Assembly: GCA_020747065.1 (NCBI GenBank)
Contig: JAGMVK010000001.1
Coordinates: 3,162,001 to 3,226,000 of the forward strand
Source: Cadophora sp. MPI-SDFR-AT-0126
Lineage: Eukaryota > Ascomycota > Leotiomycetes > Helotiales > Ploettnerulaceae
DNA length: 64,000 nucleotides
Direction of reading: 5' to 3'
Below, piece after piece: positions 46,906-57,432 of this stretch (position 1 is the first letter of the stretch; each line of letters opens with the position of its first letter). The position numbers and the translations under genes are program-made. The notes under the pieces were generated by a model, which worked only from the letters and a program-made list of their open reading frames with translations, was not told the DNA's origin and searched no databases.

Positions 46906-49158
46906 TCATACATCGTCTTCCAAAAATTTGTAAGCAAATTTGAAGTCTGCTTTCCTGCGATTCATCCTAGAAAAGGCGCCAGACTTAGCAAAATATACAA
47001 TACAAGAGGAGAAAGGATGGTGGGATTGATCTGATCAGAGGCGAATCTATTGGCACCAGTGGAGATACTACTGGGTCGCTTTTGGACTCTGCAGGATCCC
47101 CAAAGGAATGCAGGATGGTTGGAAGAACAGCTTTCGCAATGGAGAAATTGACAAGAAGGATAACTTACCACGTGCTCTCATAGTCAAAGAAACGATATGT
47201 CCCCTGCTCAAACTCCTCTGTGATTGTCTTTGGCTCTTCATGCCTCTGGAACCAAGTTTGATACTGCTTATGGAAGCGCCAACTTTGATCCTTCAGTGCT
47301 TTGGCGGCGAGATATTGTTGATATGTCTCTTGCTTGTAGTAGAAGACGTAGAACAGCGTATCTGGATCGATACGAGAATACAAGCGAGCATCATCGAAGC
47401 ATGAATTCAGCTCTTGAGGGTAATACGATGGCGTTCTGATTGGATTCTTTGGCTTGTAATTTCGCGGAGGCAACCCATCCATTGTTTCTGGGAAGTTGTT
47501 GAGAGACGCTGAGAGCATTCTTTGAGATGACTGTGAAGGTGGGAGAGTAGACCGACGTGCATTCCCCTCGAATGACTGTAACAGATCTTCCAGTCCTGAT
47601 GGCAAATGAAAAATTGACTCGTCCTGTTCCTCAATAGGAGCATTCTTGGCTCCGTTTGTGATACCGTTGGTTTGTCGAGGTGCAGCTTGGGACATCAGCT
47701 TGGGAGAATGATTTAGATTAAGTTCATGCTTACCTTTTGAGCTCGATTCCGGTACAATTGGAGCTTTTCCAGAAGAGCCTCGTGATGCTCCAGGCCTACT
47801 GTCCTGTTGCTCCAAAATTGGCCGTGAAGTTGCCGGGATACTCGACGCACTCAATGCTGGTGACTTTGCACTCGTTGGTGTATCCGATACCTGGGAAGTG
47901 GCTGGGACGCTGGGCTTCGTCACGGGTGTTTGATGGACACTGGTAGGTTGAGAGAACACTGCTGTCGGAGATGGCGTAACACTAGGTCTTCGATGTGAGG
48001 GCAGAGGCGGATTATTCGACGACGTACTTGGTGCAGGCAGGGCTTCGGGAGGCGGAGGTAGGGGAGCAATTCCCATCTTATCACTCGCCGCCGCTGCTGC
48101 CGCTGCTGAGGCATATTTTAATGTCTCTCCAGGTGCTCTCGTTGGAACGGCTGCAGGCTTCATGTGACTGTTCGTGCCATTAGAGATTGTCGAAGGCGTA
48201 TGTAATGTTGCCAGTGCTGGTAGAGGACTCTTGATCTGTGTTGACGGTCTCCGTGCTGCAGCAACAGCAGGCTCTGGTACAGATTTGGACTTCCCACTCG
48301 ATATATTTGCCCTAGTCTCAGGCTCCGGCGTCTCATCCTGTATCGACTGCGTGTCTTGTGACGATACACGGTCATTGTCATTATTCATGCCGTAGTTCTC
48401 CTCGTCCTCTTGCAGATTCAGGTCATCGTACATTGTCTCATCGTCCATGTAATCGTCGGTCATGCCGTCAGTGAGATAGTATTTTATACTGTCCTCCAGA
48501 TCGTTGACTTCCTTGGTTTCCACCCCGCCGTTTTCTAACGACCGCTTTATCAATTCTAGCCTCCCCTGATGCCATTTATGTTTTTCTGTGATCGCCTCGA
48601 TAGTGGCAATTCTTTCCGCCTTTGAGGAATGGCCTTTGCCTTTCTTCAGTGTGGCCTGTATCGATTCCGCCTCTGCTTCGAGCGTCTCTATTTGGCGCTC
48701 CAGTTCGTCCACGGCCTGGCTCAAGAAATCGCAAGCTTCGGACTTCGCCAGCTCTTTGGGATCTAACTTCGCTGCCGCAGATAACCCCTCTTTCGAATAT
48801 GCCTTGGTCTTCATCGCTTTCTCCACGGCCTTAAAGTTCTCCATCTTCTGTGTTGGGGGTCAGCCGGCTCTACCTAATAGCTACAGCATAGCTAAATACG
48901 TACGGTCTCGATCAATTTCCGCTTATCCAGCAGAGGAGCCTTGTCCTTGATCTCATTCCCTGCGGCCCATGTCTTGATCTGGTCTCGAAGCCTCTGCAGC
49001 TTCTTGATCTCTCGTTTGAGGTTGTCCTCCAGCTTGTCTTTCTGGGCGGCATTTCCTGATTGCTCGATCTTCTCGTAGATCGCATCGAATTCTGCCACGC
49101 CTTCGTCGACCTTCTTAAAGCACTTGTCAATCTCCTGCTGGAGCTTTCGTGCCGCCAT
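46906..49158 (-). CDS. NOT3: CCR4-NOT complex subunit Not3/Not5-like, 664 aa
   Basis: Three exons: 48904-49158, 47169-48847 and 46906-46966. The last intron is 202 bp and the last exon only 61 nt, but it is needed to finish the conserved C-terminus: the frame reads YESTW, then [19 protein letters not shown]. The N-terminal Not3 domain (about residues 3-235) is a long charged coiled coil starting [21 protein letters not shown] disordered Ser/Pro/Thr/Ala-rich linker with a poly-Ala tract (about 330-340) spans the centre. The C-terminal NOT box occupies about 545-664 ([29 protein letters not shown]). Not3/5 is a scaffold subunit of CCR4-NOT, acting in deadenylation, translational repression and codon-optimality sensing in the cytoplasm. 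It is divergent from DTD1. Confidence 0.93.
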
Positions 49159-49870
49159 CTTGTGTCAGACAGGGGCGCAAATCGTGGTGTTGGTGTAGTT
49201 GGGTTGGGCAGGTGCAGTGCCGTCTTAGGATCAAGCTTCAGACTATTAGACCCCATGCACAAATTGAGAAGTGGTGTGGAGCGCGCCTCGTGAGGTGGGA
49301 GTGAGTGTGAGAGTATCGCGGAGACTCGAAACGGAGTCGCGGTGATTAGTAAATTGGATGTGTCGGGCGGCTTCTGCGTGATGGAGGTTGAAGATGTTGG
49401 TCGTTCATGGCATGGATCTATCGCATCGAATTGGCCTGTTCGCCTACAGTAAGGCGCGCTAGGCTAGGGCGACCAAAACCTGCAGCTTAATCTGGGGGAA
49501 GCATAAGGCAGGAAACGACACCCCCATGTTAGTTCTGTAATGATTTGATTTCTATGGATGAGACTCCAAATCAACACTGTGTTTTCAATTGGCTCAATGT
49601 AACTCATAATACACTCCTTTAAAAACTGCCTTTTTCAAGTGTCAAAGTTGTCACGCTTTATTCAAGAGCTCCACCAGCTCTCAGAAACTTTGCTTCTCCC
49701 TCCTAGCTGAGCATATGATATCCCGCACTTTGATTCCGGCGCAGGTGGCTTGCTTTTCTTTCCGCTTTAAAGACAGAAGCTAGAGCTTGAAGAAGGTACT
49801 TTCTCGAGCTTCGAAGCATATTTTATCGACATATGGTCTCTCAGGATTCCATCTCCAGCATTTCGTCATC
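49159..49870. promoter_or_regulatory. bidirectional promoter region between NOT3 and DTD1
   Basis: 712 bp separate the two divergent start codons. No distinct element stands out; the sequence is of mixed composition. Confidence 0.5.
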
Positions 49871-50586
49871 ATGAAAGGCATTGGCCCCCATTATTTTCAC
49901 TGTACCATCAGGGCGCTAACTATTGAACAGCTATCCTACAACGCGTGCTTTCAGCCTCTGTTACGGTTGATAAACAGCTTATCTCCTCCATTGAAAAAGG
50001 GATTTTGGTCTTTGCGGCTGTCGCTCCTGGCGATACAGAGAAAGATGCGGAAAGTCTGGCTGCTAAGGTTTTGAAGCTACGCATGTGGGATGATGAAGCT
50101 GGTGGAAGAGTATGAAACCGATGCTGCATTTTCTAGAGCCAAATCTGACTACTTTAGTGGAAGTATAATGTACAGGATGTCAATGGGGAGGTTCTCTGTG
50201 GTTTGTCACCTCGATGTCCGATAGTAAGACTTTGAAGCTCACCCCTTCCAGTCTCACAGTTCACGCTCTTGGCATCAACCAAGAAGGGATCAAAACCAGA
50301 CTTCCATGGAGCATTAGGGGGAGAGCAAGCTAAAGAGCTGTATCAAGTATTTTTCTCCAAGGTTCAGCAGGGGTATAAGGCAGAGAGGGTCAAGGATGGA
50401 GTCTTCCAAGCGATGATGGTATGCCACCCAGCTCCTGTAATCAGCTTCTTACTAATATGAGGTAGGAAGTTGCATTGGTAAATGATGGCCCGGTAAGATT
50501 ATTCTTCATTGCCCACAGCAGGCTATGGCATTGAGAAATTACAGGTGACCTTAGAGATGTCAGTTGGACCTAGCGGACCAAAATGA
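49871..50586 (+). CDS. DTD1: D-aminoacyl-tRNA deacylase (DTD), 154 aa
   Basis: Six exons recovered by hand: 49871-49877, 49931-50109, 50158-50200, 50252-50418, 50466-50492 and 50545-50586; all junctions keep frame and total 154 codons plus stop, the usual DTD length. The N-terminus reads MKAILQRVLSASVTVD after joining a 7-nt first exon. The two DTD signatures are present: SQFTLLA (about residues 78-84) and the Gly-cisPro motif in NDGPVT near the C-terminus (about 138-143). The enzyme removes D-amino acids, and glycine mischarged on tRNA-Ala, from tRNA in the cytosol, protecting translation. Intron 1 (49878-49930, 53 nt) has a strong CTAAC branch point and CAG acceptor but a GC donor (GCATTG). 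The other introns are GT-AG. Single-frame searches would miss this gene. Confidence 0.87.
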
Positions 50587-51220
50587 ATGAACATTTTCCG
50601 TTCTAAAGCCGCGATGACCACCCTCATGTATCGAAACCTGAGTGGGATCTCCATGGATATCGAGTGCCGGGGACATCTTGCCTGGTTAAGTTACTGGATT
50701 ACAAGCCTATGATACTTGCAGCATTCTAGATCAACAGCTTCTGAGAACATCTTTAGACGTAGGGGGGGGGGGGGGGGGGGGGTAGCTTCGCCGAAAGAGG
50801 AAATGTTCCACGTGATACTACAATCGTATAAAAATCACTCGTTCTTTCAGGCCATAGCAAACCACGATTGCCAAGCATTTGATTCTGGTCTTTATTGATA
50901 CCTCGAAATCCATCCTTTTTCTTTGAAGATGCTTCCAACTTTCGTCAAGATAAATTCACTGCTTGATTCACGTGCCTGAAATCCACCCAGCTTGGCTGTG
51001 ATCATCCAATAGAACCCTTGTTCAGCTAGCCCTGAGCTCCCCTCACCGTCCCGCCTTTTCGAAGTTACTAGAACGAGGCTGAGGATTTCGCTCGACGTTG
51101 TACCTCAAACTCAATTCCAATCCCAAACCAACACACTCTTTCCAAACTTGCACTACCTCCATACACTCTCTCAGTCATCTCTCACTACCATTAAACAACT
51201 AAATCACCAAACCACTCAAC
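50587..51220. other. DTD1 3' flank and CPR6 promoter with a G21 homopolymer
   Basis: Between the genes lies an uninterrupted run of 21 G residues at 50762-50782 on the plus strand. The 150 bases before 51221 are C/A-rich, as in highly expressed fungal gene promoters. Confidence 0.7.
50762..50782 (+). repeat. poly-G homopolymer, 21 nt
   Basis: Twenty-one consecutive G residues. The length is likely to vary between reads and isolates and could also include an assembly error. Confidence 0.9.
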
Positions 51221-52466
51221 ATGGCCGACACCAAGCCAACCAATCGCAGCCGTGTCTATTTCAACATCAACATCGGCAACAAGCCCGAAGGCCGTGTAAC
51301 TTTTGAACTTTATAACGACATTGTCCCCAAGACCGCCGAGAACTTTCGCGCTCTTTGCACCGGCGAGAAGGGCATAGGCAAAGCTGGCAAGCCGCTCTCG
51401 TACAAGGGTTCGACCTTTCATCGCGTAATCAAGCAGTTCATGATCCAGGGAGGAGACTTCACGGCTGGCAACGGAACAGGTGGAGAATCGATCTATGGCA
51501 CTAAGTTCGAGGATGAGAACTTTGAGTTGAAGCATGAGAAGCCGTTCTTGTTGTCTATGGCTAATGCTGGACCTGGTATGTAATCTTCTTTTTTCCCTCC
51601 AGCTCAATTCATATACCCCTCAATCCCATAGCCTCAAACCAAGCTCAACACAAGCTCCAAAGCAAGCTCGGAAAAGCAAATAACTAACAGAATCCCTCAC
51701 CCCAGGTACCAATGGCTCCCAATTCTTCGTCACCACCGTCCCAACCCCCCACCTCGACGGCAAGCACGTCGTATTCGGCGAAGTCCTAAACGGCAAATCC
51801 ATCATCCGCAAGATCGAGAACCTCCCAACCCAACCCGGCGACAAGCCCACTAAGGAAGTAACCATCGTCTCCTGCGGCGAGCTCACAGGCGCCGAAGCCG
51901 AAGCAGCAGACACCAAAGCCCCCGACTCCACCGGCGACCCCTACGAAGACTTCCCCGAAGACCAAGCCGGCGAGAAGTCCGCTGCCTACATCCTCGAAGC
52001 CGCTACCGCTCTCAAGGGCTTCGGAAACACGGCCTTCAAGAACGGAAACCTGAGTGTGGGCCTTGATAAGTACCAGAAGGGTCTGCGATATTTGAACGAG
52101 GATCCCGATCTCGAGAAGGAACCCCCCGAGACGAAAGCTGCGTTGGACGCTCTCCGCTTTACTCTGAACTCCAACTCGGCCCTCCTATCAAACAAGACCA
52201 AGGACTACGCTGAGGGATTGAGATCCGCGTCGGCTGCGTTGGACGTCGCTGGTATTTCGGACACGGACAAGGCGAAGGCTCTATACCGTCGTGCTGTTGC
52301 GGAGATTGGGCTCAAGGACGAGGAGGCTGCGTTGAAAGATCTGACTGAGGCGAACACGCTTGTCCCTGGTGATGCCGCGATTGCGAAAGAGTTGGCGGCC
52401 GTGAAGAAGGCGGCTGCCGAGCGCGCAAAGAAGGAGAAGGCTGCGTATAGCAAGTTCTTCTCATGA
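51221..52466 (+). CDS. CPR6: cyclophilin-40 type peptidyl-prolyl isomerase (CPR6), 371 aa
   Basis: Two exons, 51221-51575 and 51706-52466, flank a 130-bp intron that splits a Gly codon in the cyclophilin core. Residues 10-175 form a cyclophilin domain with the active-site segments [15 protein letters not shown] and NGSQFFVTT; the position of human CypA Trp121 is His here ([10 protein letters not shown]), as is usual in Cyp40 proteins and reduces cyclosporin affinity. A linker leads into a C-terminal TPR region (about 210-371) that binds the EEVD tail of Hsp90 in this family. The protein is a cytosolic Hsp90 co-chaperone and proline isomerase. The length is normal for CPR6/Cyp40. Confidence 0.95.
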
Positions 52467-53397
52467 GCTTCTTGCAGCTGAATCTGTTTCCTCCTCTCTC
52501 CAGCACACCAGCACAACACACGTTCGGTCATCATGGCCATCTGGGCGTGCGTGGTGATCTGGTGCGGACTGGATGCAGGGTTCGCATGATCTACGACTGA
52601 AATGACTGACTGATCGATGGGGTTGGATTGATGATGCATGCATGCATGCATGAATGAATGGCTAGACGAATGAACGATGGATGGATTGGCGGGAATTTTA
52701 TTTGATTCGATGTGAAACAATTAAAGAACTGAAGCATTTCCCTCGGCGCTCGCGGAAAAGGCACAAGAGAAAAGCTTGCGGAGGAGCAGAGGCGTTTTCG
52801 TTTCCTTCCCTCACGGGATTCTCGTTTCTTGCTTGCTTCACTTGACTGTACTTTGCTGCTAGTCGATGGTAGTGCTTCCTTGCAGCTTACTAGATAATGC
52901 CATTCCATTCCATCTCACCCACTACCAAGTCAGACTTGTCGTTCAATACTATAACTTCCATGTGATCATTGTGAAGAAATCTAAACGGGTGTGTATTCAT
53001 GTCATGTTTCCCTTTCAATGCCCTGCTACCCGCTACCTATGTTTCTCATTGATATATACCAACCAACCAACAACCAACCACCCTGCCGTACCATGCACGC
53101 TGAATCGCAAACACACTGTAAGTAAAGAATGAACAAGAACCAAAAGCTTCGTGGTATACCCTCCCCTCTCCTTCTCCATGCTTCCGCCCCTCTAATCATC
53201 ATCCAAATCCATAAGCAGTGCTCGCTAACTATGTATGTATGTAGGTATGAATGTATATGCCCGCTTCCAATTCCGTGTTCCGAAACAAAACATAACTACC
53301 AGAAATGCATGAACACTGCCTCCCCTCACCATGTCATTTATCCACTTACTCCATTCATTCGAGTCGAAGGTCGTCTTGGTGGCAAAGGTAGCAACTC
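52467..53397. other. 3' flanks of convergent CPR6 and RasGAP genes
   Basis: The region contains GCAT tandem repeats (about 52636-52651) and a GTAT/GTAG-type repeat near 53230. No gene is supported. Confidence 0.6.
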
Positions 53398-56300
53398 TCA
53401 AATCAACCCCCCATCCTTCCACTCCCTCCCGAAACTAGACGTACTCTCCACCGACCCCACGAGCTGCGTATTTTCATTTCCATTTCCATTTCCATTTGCA
53501 CTCCCAGCCGTGCCCCCCGCAGTGGTATTGTTACTCTCACCCTTCCCCTTCCTCCTCAACCCACTCAGAAAATGCCTTGAGGGCTTCCCGCTCCCACTGC
53601 CACCAATACTCCCTCCCGCGCCGGAGCCGGGACCAGCATTACCATTCCTACTCTGTCCTCTGCTAGGCGGACTAGCTTGACTGACTTCGAGCGTTGGATC
53701 GTGATATTTCCCATGTTTGGCTTGTTGATGATGGTGATGTTGATGTTCCTTACCGAACGTCGCATCCCAGAAACTCTGCCGGTCTTTCTTCTCCCTGCTT
53801 CCCGCTTCGCTTCCTGCTGATCCGGGAGGGAGACGTTGGGCCGGAGTACGATTTTGGGAGTGACTGTAATTGGGGGCGTGACTGTGGCTTTGGCTTGGGG
53901 TGTGACTATGCTGGCTGCCTGTTGGGCCAGTTCCGCCTGTTATGGACGTTGAGTATTCACTCCAGAGAGGACTATGATTCGTGCTTGATGAGCCCGTTCT
54001 AGTTCCTGAAACTGGGTCTGTATCGTGCGCTTGCACCGCACGGGGATACGCGACGTCGTTGATGGTGGAGCTATGGAGTGTTTCGACGATGTCTTCCCAC
54101 TGGAGGGAAAGCTGGTCGGCACTGCGGTCTGCTTGCTCTGCTTTGAGGAGACAGTCGTCAGTGCGGCGTTGGAGGCTGATACATAGCTCGTGAAATTCGA
54201 GGAGGTCGCCTTCAAGGCCGTGGGGGGGGGTGTAGTGTGTCATTGCATCGAGCCAGAGCTTGACTAAGGAGGCGAAGTTGCGGGCATGGTCAATGAGGTA
54301 TGGCAGCGAGGGAAAGCCTTCTCTTGATGTGGGTGGTAAGCGTGCAAGGATGGTAATGGGCGTTGAGTATGATGCTGGGAGGGCATAACTGTTCCGTTCT
54401 GCGGGAATGTCACAGACGGCATCGAGAAAGTCTTTGACTCCCTGTCGATGCCTGGCAAGAAATTGGTTCATAGGCTCCATCCAGCTCTCTTTTTGACCAA
54501 AATGCGAGAGATTGGCGAGTGCTTGCAGACTCTTGGCGATCAGTGTCAGCGTCCGCTGAGCTTTTGGCTGAGGGTGATCTCGTAGCAGTCCAAACAGCTT
54601 GGGATTCAGAAGTGCTGGACAAAAGAACCTCAGGAACAGGAATCCTGAAACGCTGGTATACGAAACAGTGCGGAGGAAGTCACCGTATCGGTCCTCGGTG
54701 ACCGCTCGAACGTATTTTAGAACCTGTCGAATTTCTGGTGGACACCGCTTAGCCGAGCTAGCAATGCTTTCCCAAACATCGGTTGTCAAGCTTGTCAACA
54801 GCTTCCAATTCTTATCTAGATCATCACCATTCGATATCCGCGATGGATCGACCTCGCAGTCCGGATTCATGGTATTAATCTCCATGATCTTTCCGGACAG
54901 CACATCTTCTAGATACTCTTTCCCAAGTCTTCTCATGTGGAAGTCCAGTGCTTGAGTGAGAAGCGAGTTTCCACGAAAGAGGAGGTTGGCCTCTCCTTGT
55001 AACGACTTGCCCATGTCTCTTACTGTCTCTGCTCTGTCGCTCACAGACCCATAAGACTCGTTTGACCCAATTCTTCTGCTCCATCTGAGACGTCGATTAG
55101 GTGGTTCTTTGCCAAGACCGTCAATTTCATCCTCGACCAGAGCTGAGAGCCATTCCGCAGAATGTCCTGAGACTTGGAAGATGTTCATCAATATCTCAGC
55201 AAGCGTTCTTAGACTCGTAGGCACGACCTGTGCGATCTGCACCGTCAAGCCGCTACCAAAATTGTGAAGAAGTTCAGATATTGGTTGGTAATCTTTGGCG
55301 AGCAGGACAACAAGTTCATCATGTCGTACTCGCAAGAATATCTCTCCAACGGGTTCTTGCTGATCGTCAAGTATCGGCCACCAAGCCTCGTTGTCCTTCC
55401 CTCTATCCAACTTATCAATTTGTATGTCCACAGTTCCGCATACTACATCCACAGCTGGACCTGGTACATGCACGCTCGACGATGAGAGAAATCCATGCGT
55501 TGCGCTCATCGCATGCTCTAATTGCTTCAACACAACCGAGAGGGTTGGGAGATGTGCAGGAAGATCCAAGAACTCACAATCTTCTCTCCAAAATGGGTTC
55601 CTGGTGTCGTTTCTGGTCTTTGTACGGGCACGAACTTCCCCGTCTAGGATGACTTCCACGAAGTAGTCTCCGAAGGAAGGATCGTCCACGGCTTTGACAG
55701 ACTTGCCCAACGAGTGATTATCTGACTTCGATACCGGTCTGCGAATCTTCGCTTCTATGATGCGAAGACTAATAGACTTCTCCATTCTGAACATGTCATT
55801 CGTGGAGGGAAGTAATGGATCCATTCCTAGCTCGTCGTCGTCCTCTGCATTAGCGGTCTGAGGGCCATAGATCTCGGGAATGGTAAATGCTCGTAGTAAG
55901 CAGAACCATACTTCATGTGTCAATCGTGACTCCAAGGCAATGTAAACAGGCCGGAATATGGATAACTGAGTGGATCCTGGCGTATACTGGGGGAATATCG
56001 CAATACAGTATTCTTCATCAAGAACAGATCTATCCAGCCGTTGAATCGCACACCGTGAAAGCTGTGAGAGTTGTATCACTGATAACAGAGTGATATCGTT
56101 CTCAGTTAGAAGTTTGAACTCTCCATTATCTTGAAGTATGCAAGAGACTTTTCGCCAGCACGACCGACTTGATGACCGTAAGTCACGAGTCGAGGGACGG
56201 CGCACGATGGCAGTGGGAGACGAAGGAGCGCCTTTATCCCACAAAAGAAGTTTCGCTACTTTGATGATGTTCCCGCCTCTTTGACTTGTACTGAAAGTCG

Positions 56301-57432
56301 AGTCTCGTCTTGGAGCGACTGATGGTCTTCTCTCCGCAATAGAAGGTGCGGAAGACCTCGGTGGACTAGCAGGCAGTGTCGTCGTCCGAATCTGCTGCCA
56401 GCAGAGTAGAGCAGCTAGCCATAGATCGAATTCTGTCTTGACCATCGGCATGAGATGAATTTCTATACCTGAGGCTCTATTCGACAGCTCGAGACATCTC
56501 ATCGGTCTGTCTGGCGAGTGTATGGGCTTTACTCGACACCCTCGGAGATCTGATATCACGGCCAGATGGAAAGGGCCCCTATCGTCCCCTTCGTACATCA
56601 AGGACCCCTTGGTCTCGTCAATGTAGCAGATTCCTGAATACCACGGCCCATTCTCAGCGGCTTGATATTCCACCTCTCCCCTCATACGCCCACACAGAGT
56701 CTTCATTAACATGAGGATCTTGTTGGCGTCTCCAGTGGTTATGGGGAAAGGTAAAGAGTCGACTGAAGGCACATCGCCCATATTTGAAAGTGGTGAAGTT
56801 GGCCGTGATGATTTCTTCATAAGCCGCCGACCACCTTTGACTGAATTCGTTTTCTGTAATTGTGTAGGCCGCGTCAAAATGGAAGGGAACCCAAGCGAGT
56901 TGGAAACATCGGGTTGAGGTGGGACATCGTGGAACGACGAGGACGCTGTTGAATGCACAGAGCCGATACGATGCCGGCTCCTTGATACAGTATTGGAGCC
57001 AGACCTTTGATGGGGAGGCTCGTTTATCGTTCTATTGCGAGGCCGAGAATGGAAACTGACTGGCGGCCCAGAGCGACCACCCCCTCCAGTCCCTTCCAGG
57101 GAATCCGTACTGTACGAGTCTTGAAAAACAAGTCCCTGCCTCCGCTTCTCTCCTCCAGGTATTGACCGCGGCGACGTTTGAACTGAGCCAACCGACACAG
57201 AAGCTCCATCATCGCCATCATGTCGGTCTGGTGTCACCGGCCGTATAGTATGGACGGCAGACCGCACTCTCTGTGTTGTGTTCGGCTCACTTGGTCTGTC
57301 CAAGCTCCTAGCCAATGTCTCCGTAGCATTTCGCTGCCAGTCCTGCAGAGCTCCATCTTTCCCATGCGGTGCATTGTATGGTCTACCGTCCATCCCTGGC
57401 GGAAGGATACTCATCGGACGATTGCTTCGCAT
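53398..57432 (-). CDS. Ras GTPase-activating protein with PH-like, C2 and RasGAP domains, 1344 aa
   Basis: One exon of 1344 codons. The N-terminal 220 residues are Ser/Arg/Pro-rich and disordered. A PH-like region (about 235-355) and a C2 domain (about 558-690, with YFVEVILDGEVRARTKT and NPFWREDCEF) precede a RasGAP domain (about 800-1010). The RasGAP arginine finger is in LFRGNSLLTQ (Arg at about 819), and the FLR signature is SGFLFLRFFCPALLNPKLFG (about 930-950). The Ser/Gly/His-rich tail has Asn-Gly repeats near the end, encoded by a hexanucleotide repeat. The C2-plus-RasGAP layout matches the Bud2/CLA2 and synGAP-like group, which accelerates GTP hydrolysis on Ras or Rsr1 at the membrane, controlling polarity. 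Which GTPase it acts on is inferred, not shown. Confidence 0.9.
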   Translation of the reverse strand: MRSNRPMSILPPGMDGRPYNAPHGKDGALQDWQRNATETLARSLDRPSEPNTTQRVRSAVHTIRPVTPDRHDGDDGASVSVGSVQTSPRSIPGGEKRRQGLVFQDSYSTDSLEGTGGGGRSGPPVSFHSRPRNRTINEPPHQRSGSNTVSRSRHRIGSVHSTASSSFHDVPPQPDVSNSLGFPSILTRPTQLQKTNSVKGGRRLMKKSSRPTSPLSNMGDVPSVDSLPFPITTGDANKILMLMKTLCGRMRGEVEYQAAENGPWYSGICYIDETKGSLMYEGDDRGPFHLAVISDLRGCRVKPIHSPDRPMRCLELSNRASGIEIHLMPMVKTEFDLWLAALLCWQQIRTTTLPASPPRSSAPSIAERRPSVAPRRDSTFSTSQRGGNIIKVAKLLLWDKGAPSSPTAIVRRPSTRDLRSSSRSCWRKVSCILQDNGEFKLLTENDITLLSVIQLSQLSRCAIQRLDRSVLDEEYCIAIFPQYTPGSTQLSIFRPVYIALESRLTHEVWFCLLRAFTIPEIYGPQTANAEDDDELGMDPLLPSTNDMFRMEKSISLRIIEAKIRRPVSKSDNHSLGKSVKAVDDPSFGDYFVEVILDGEVRARTKTRNDTRNPFWREDCEFLDLPAHLPTLSVVLKQLEHAMSATHGFLSSSSVHVPGPAVDVVCGTVDIQIDKLDRGKDNEAWWPILDDQQEPVGEIFLRVRHDELVVLLAKDYQPISELLHNFGSGLTVQIAQVVPTSLRTLAEILMNIFQVSGHSAEWLSALVEDEIDGLGKEPPNRRLRWSRRIGSNESYGSVSDRAETVRDMGKSLQGEANLLFRGNSLLTQALDFHMRRLGKEYLEDVLSGKIMEINTMNPDCEVDPSRISNGDDLDKNWKLLTSLTTDVWESIASSAKRCPPEIRQVLKYVRAVTEDRYGDFLRTVSYTSVSGFLFLRFFCPALLNPKLFGLLRDHPQPKAQRTLTLIAKSLQALANLSHFGQKESWMEPMNQFLARHRQGVKDFLDAVCDIPAERNSYALPASYSTPITILARLPPTSREGFPSLPYLIDHARNFASLVKLWLDAMTHYTPPHGLEGDLLEFHELCISLQRRTDDCLLKAEQADRSADQLSLQWEDIVETLHSSTINDVAYPRAVQAHDTDPVSGTRTGSSSTNHSPLWSEYSTSITGGTGPTGSQHSHTPSQSHSHAPNYSHSQNRTPAQRLPPGSAGSEAGSREKKDRQSFWDATFGKEHQHHHHQQAKHGKYHDPTLEVSQASPPSRGQSRNGNAGPGSGAGGSIGGSGSGKPSRHFLSGLRRKGKGESNNTTAGGTAGSANGNGNGNENTQLVGSVESTSSFGREWKDGGLI

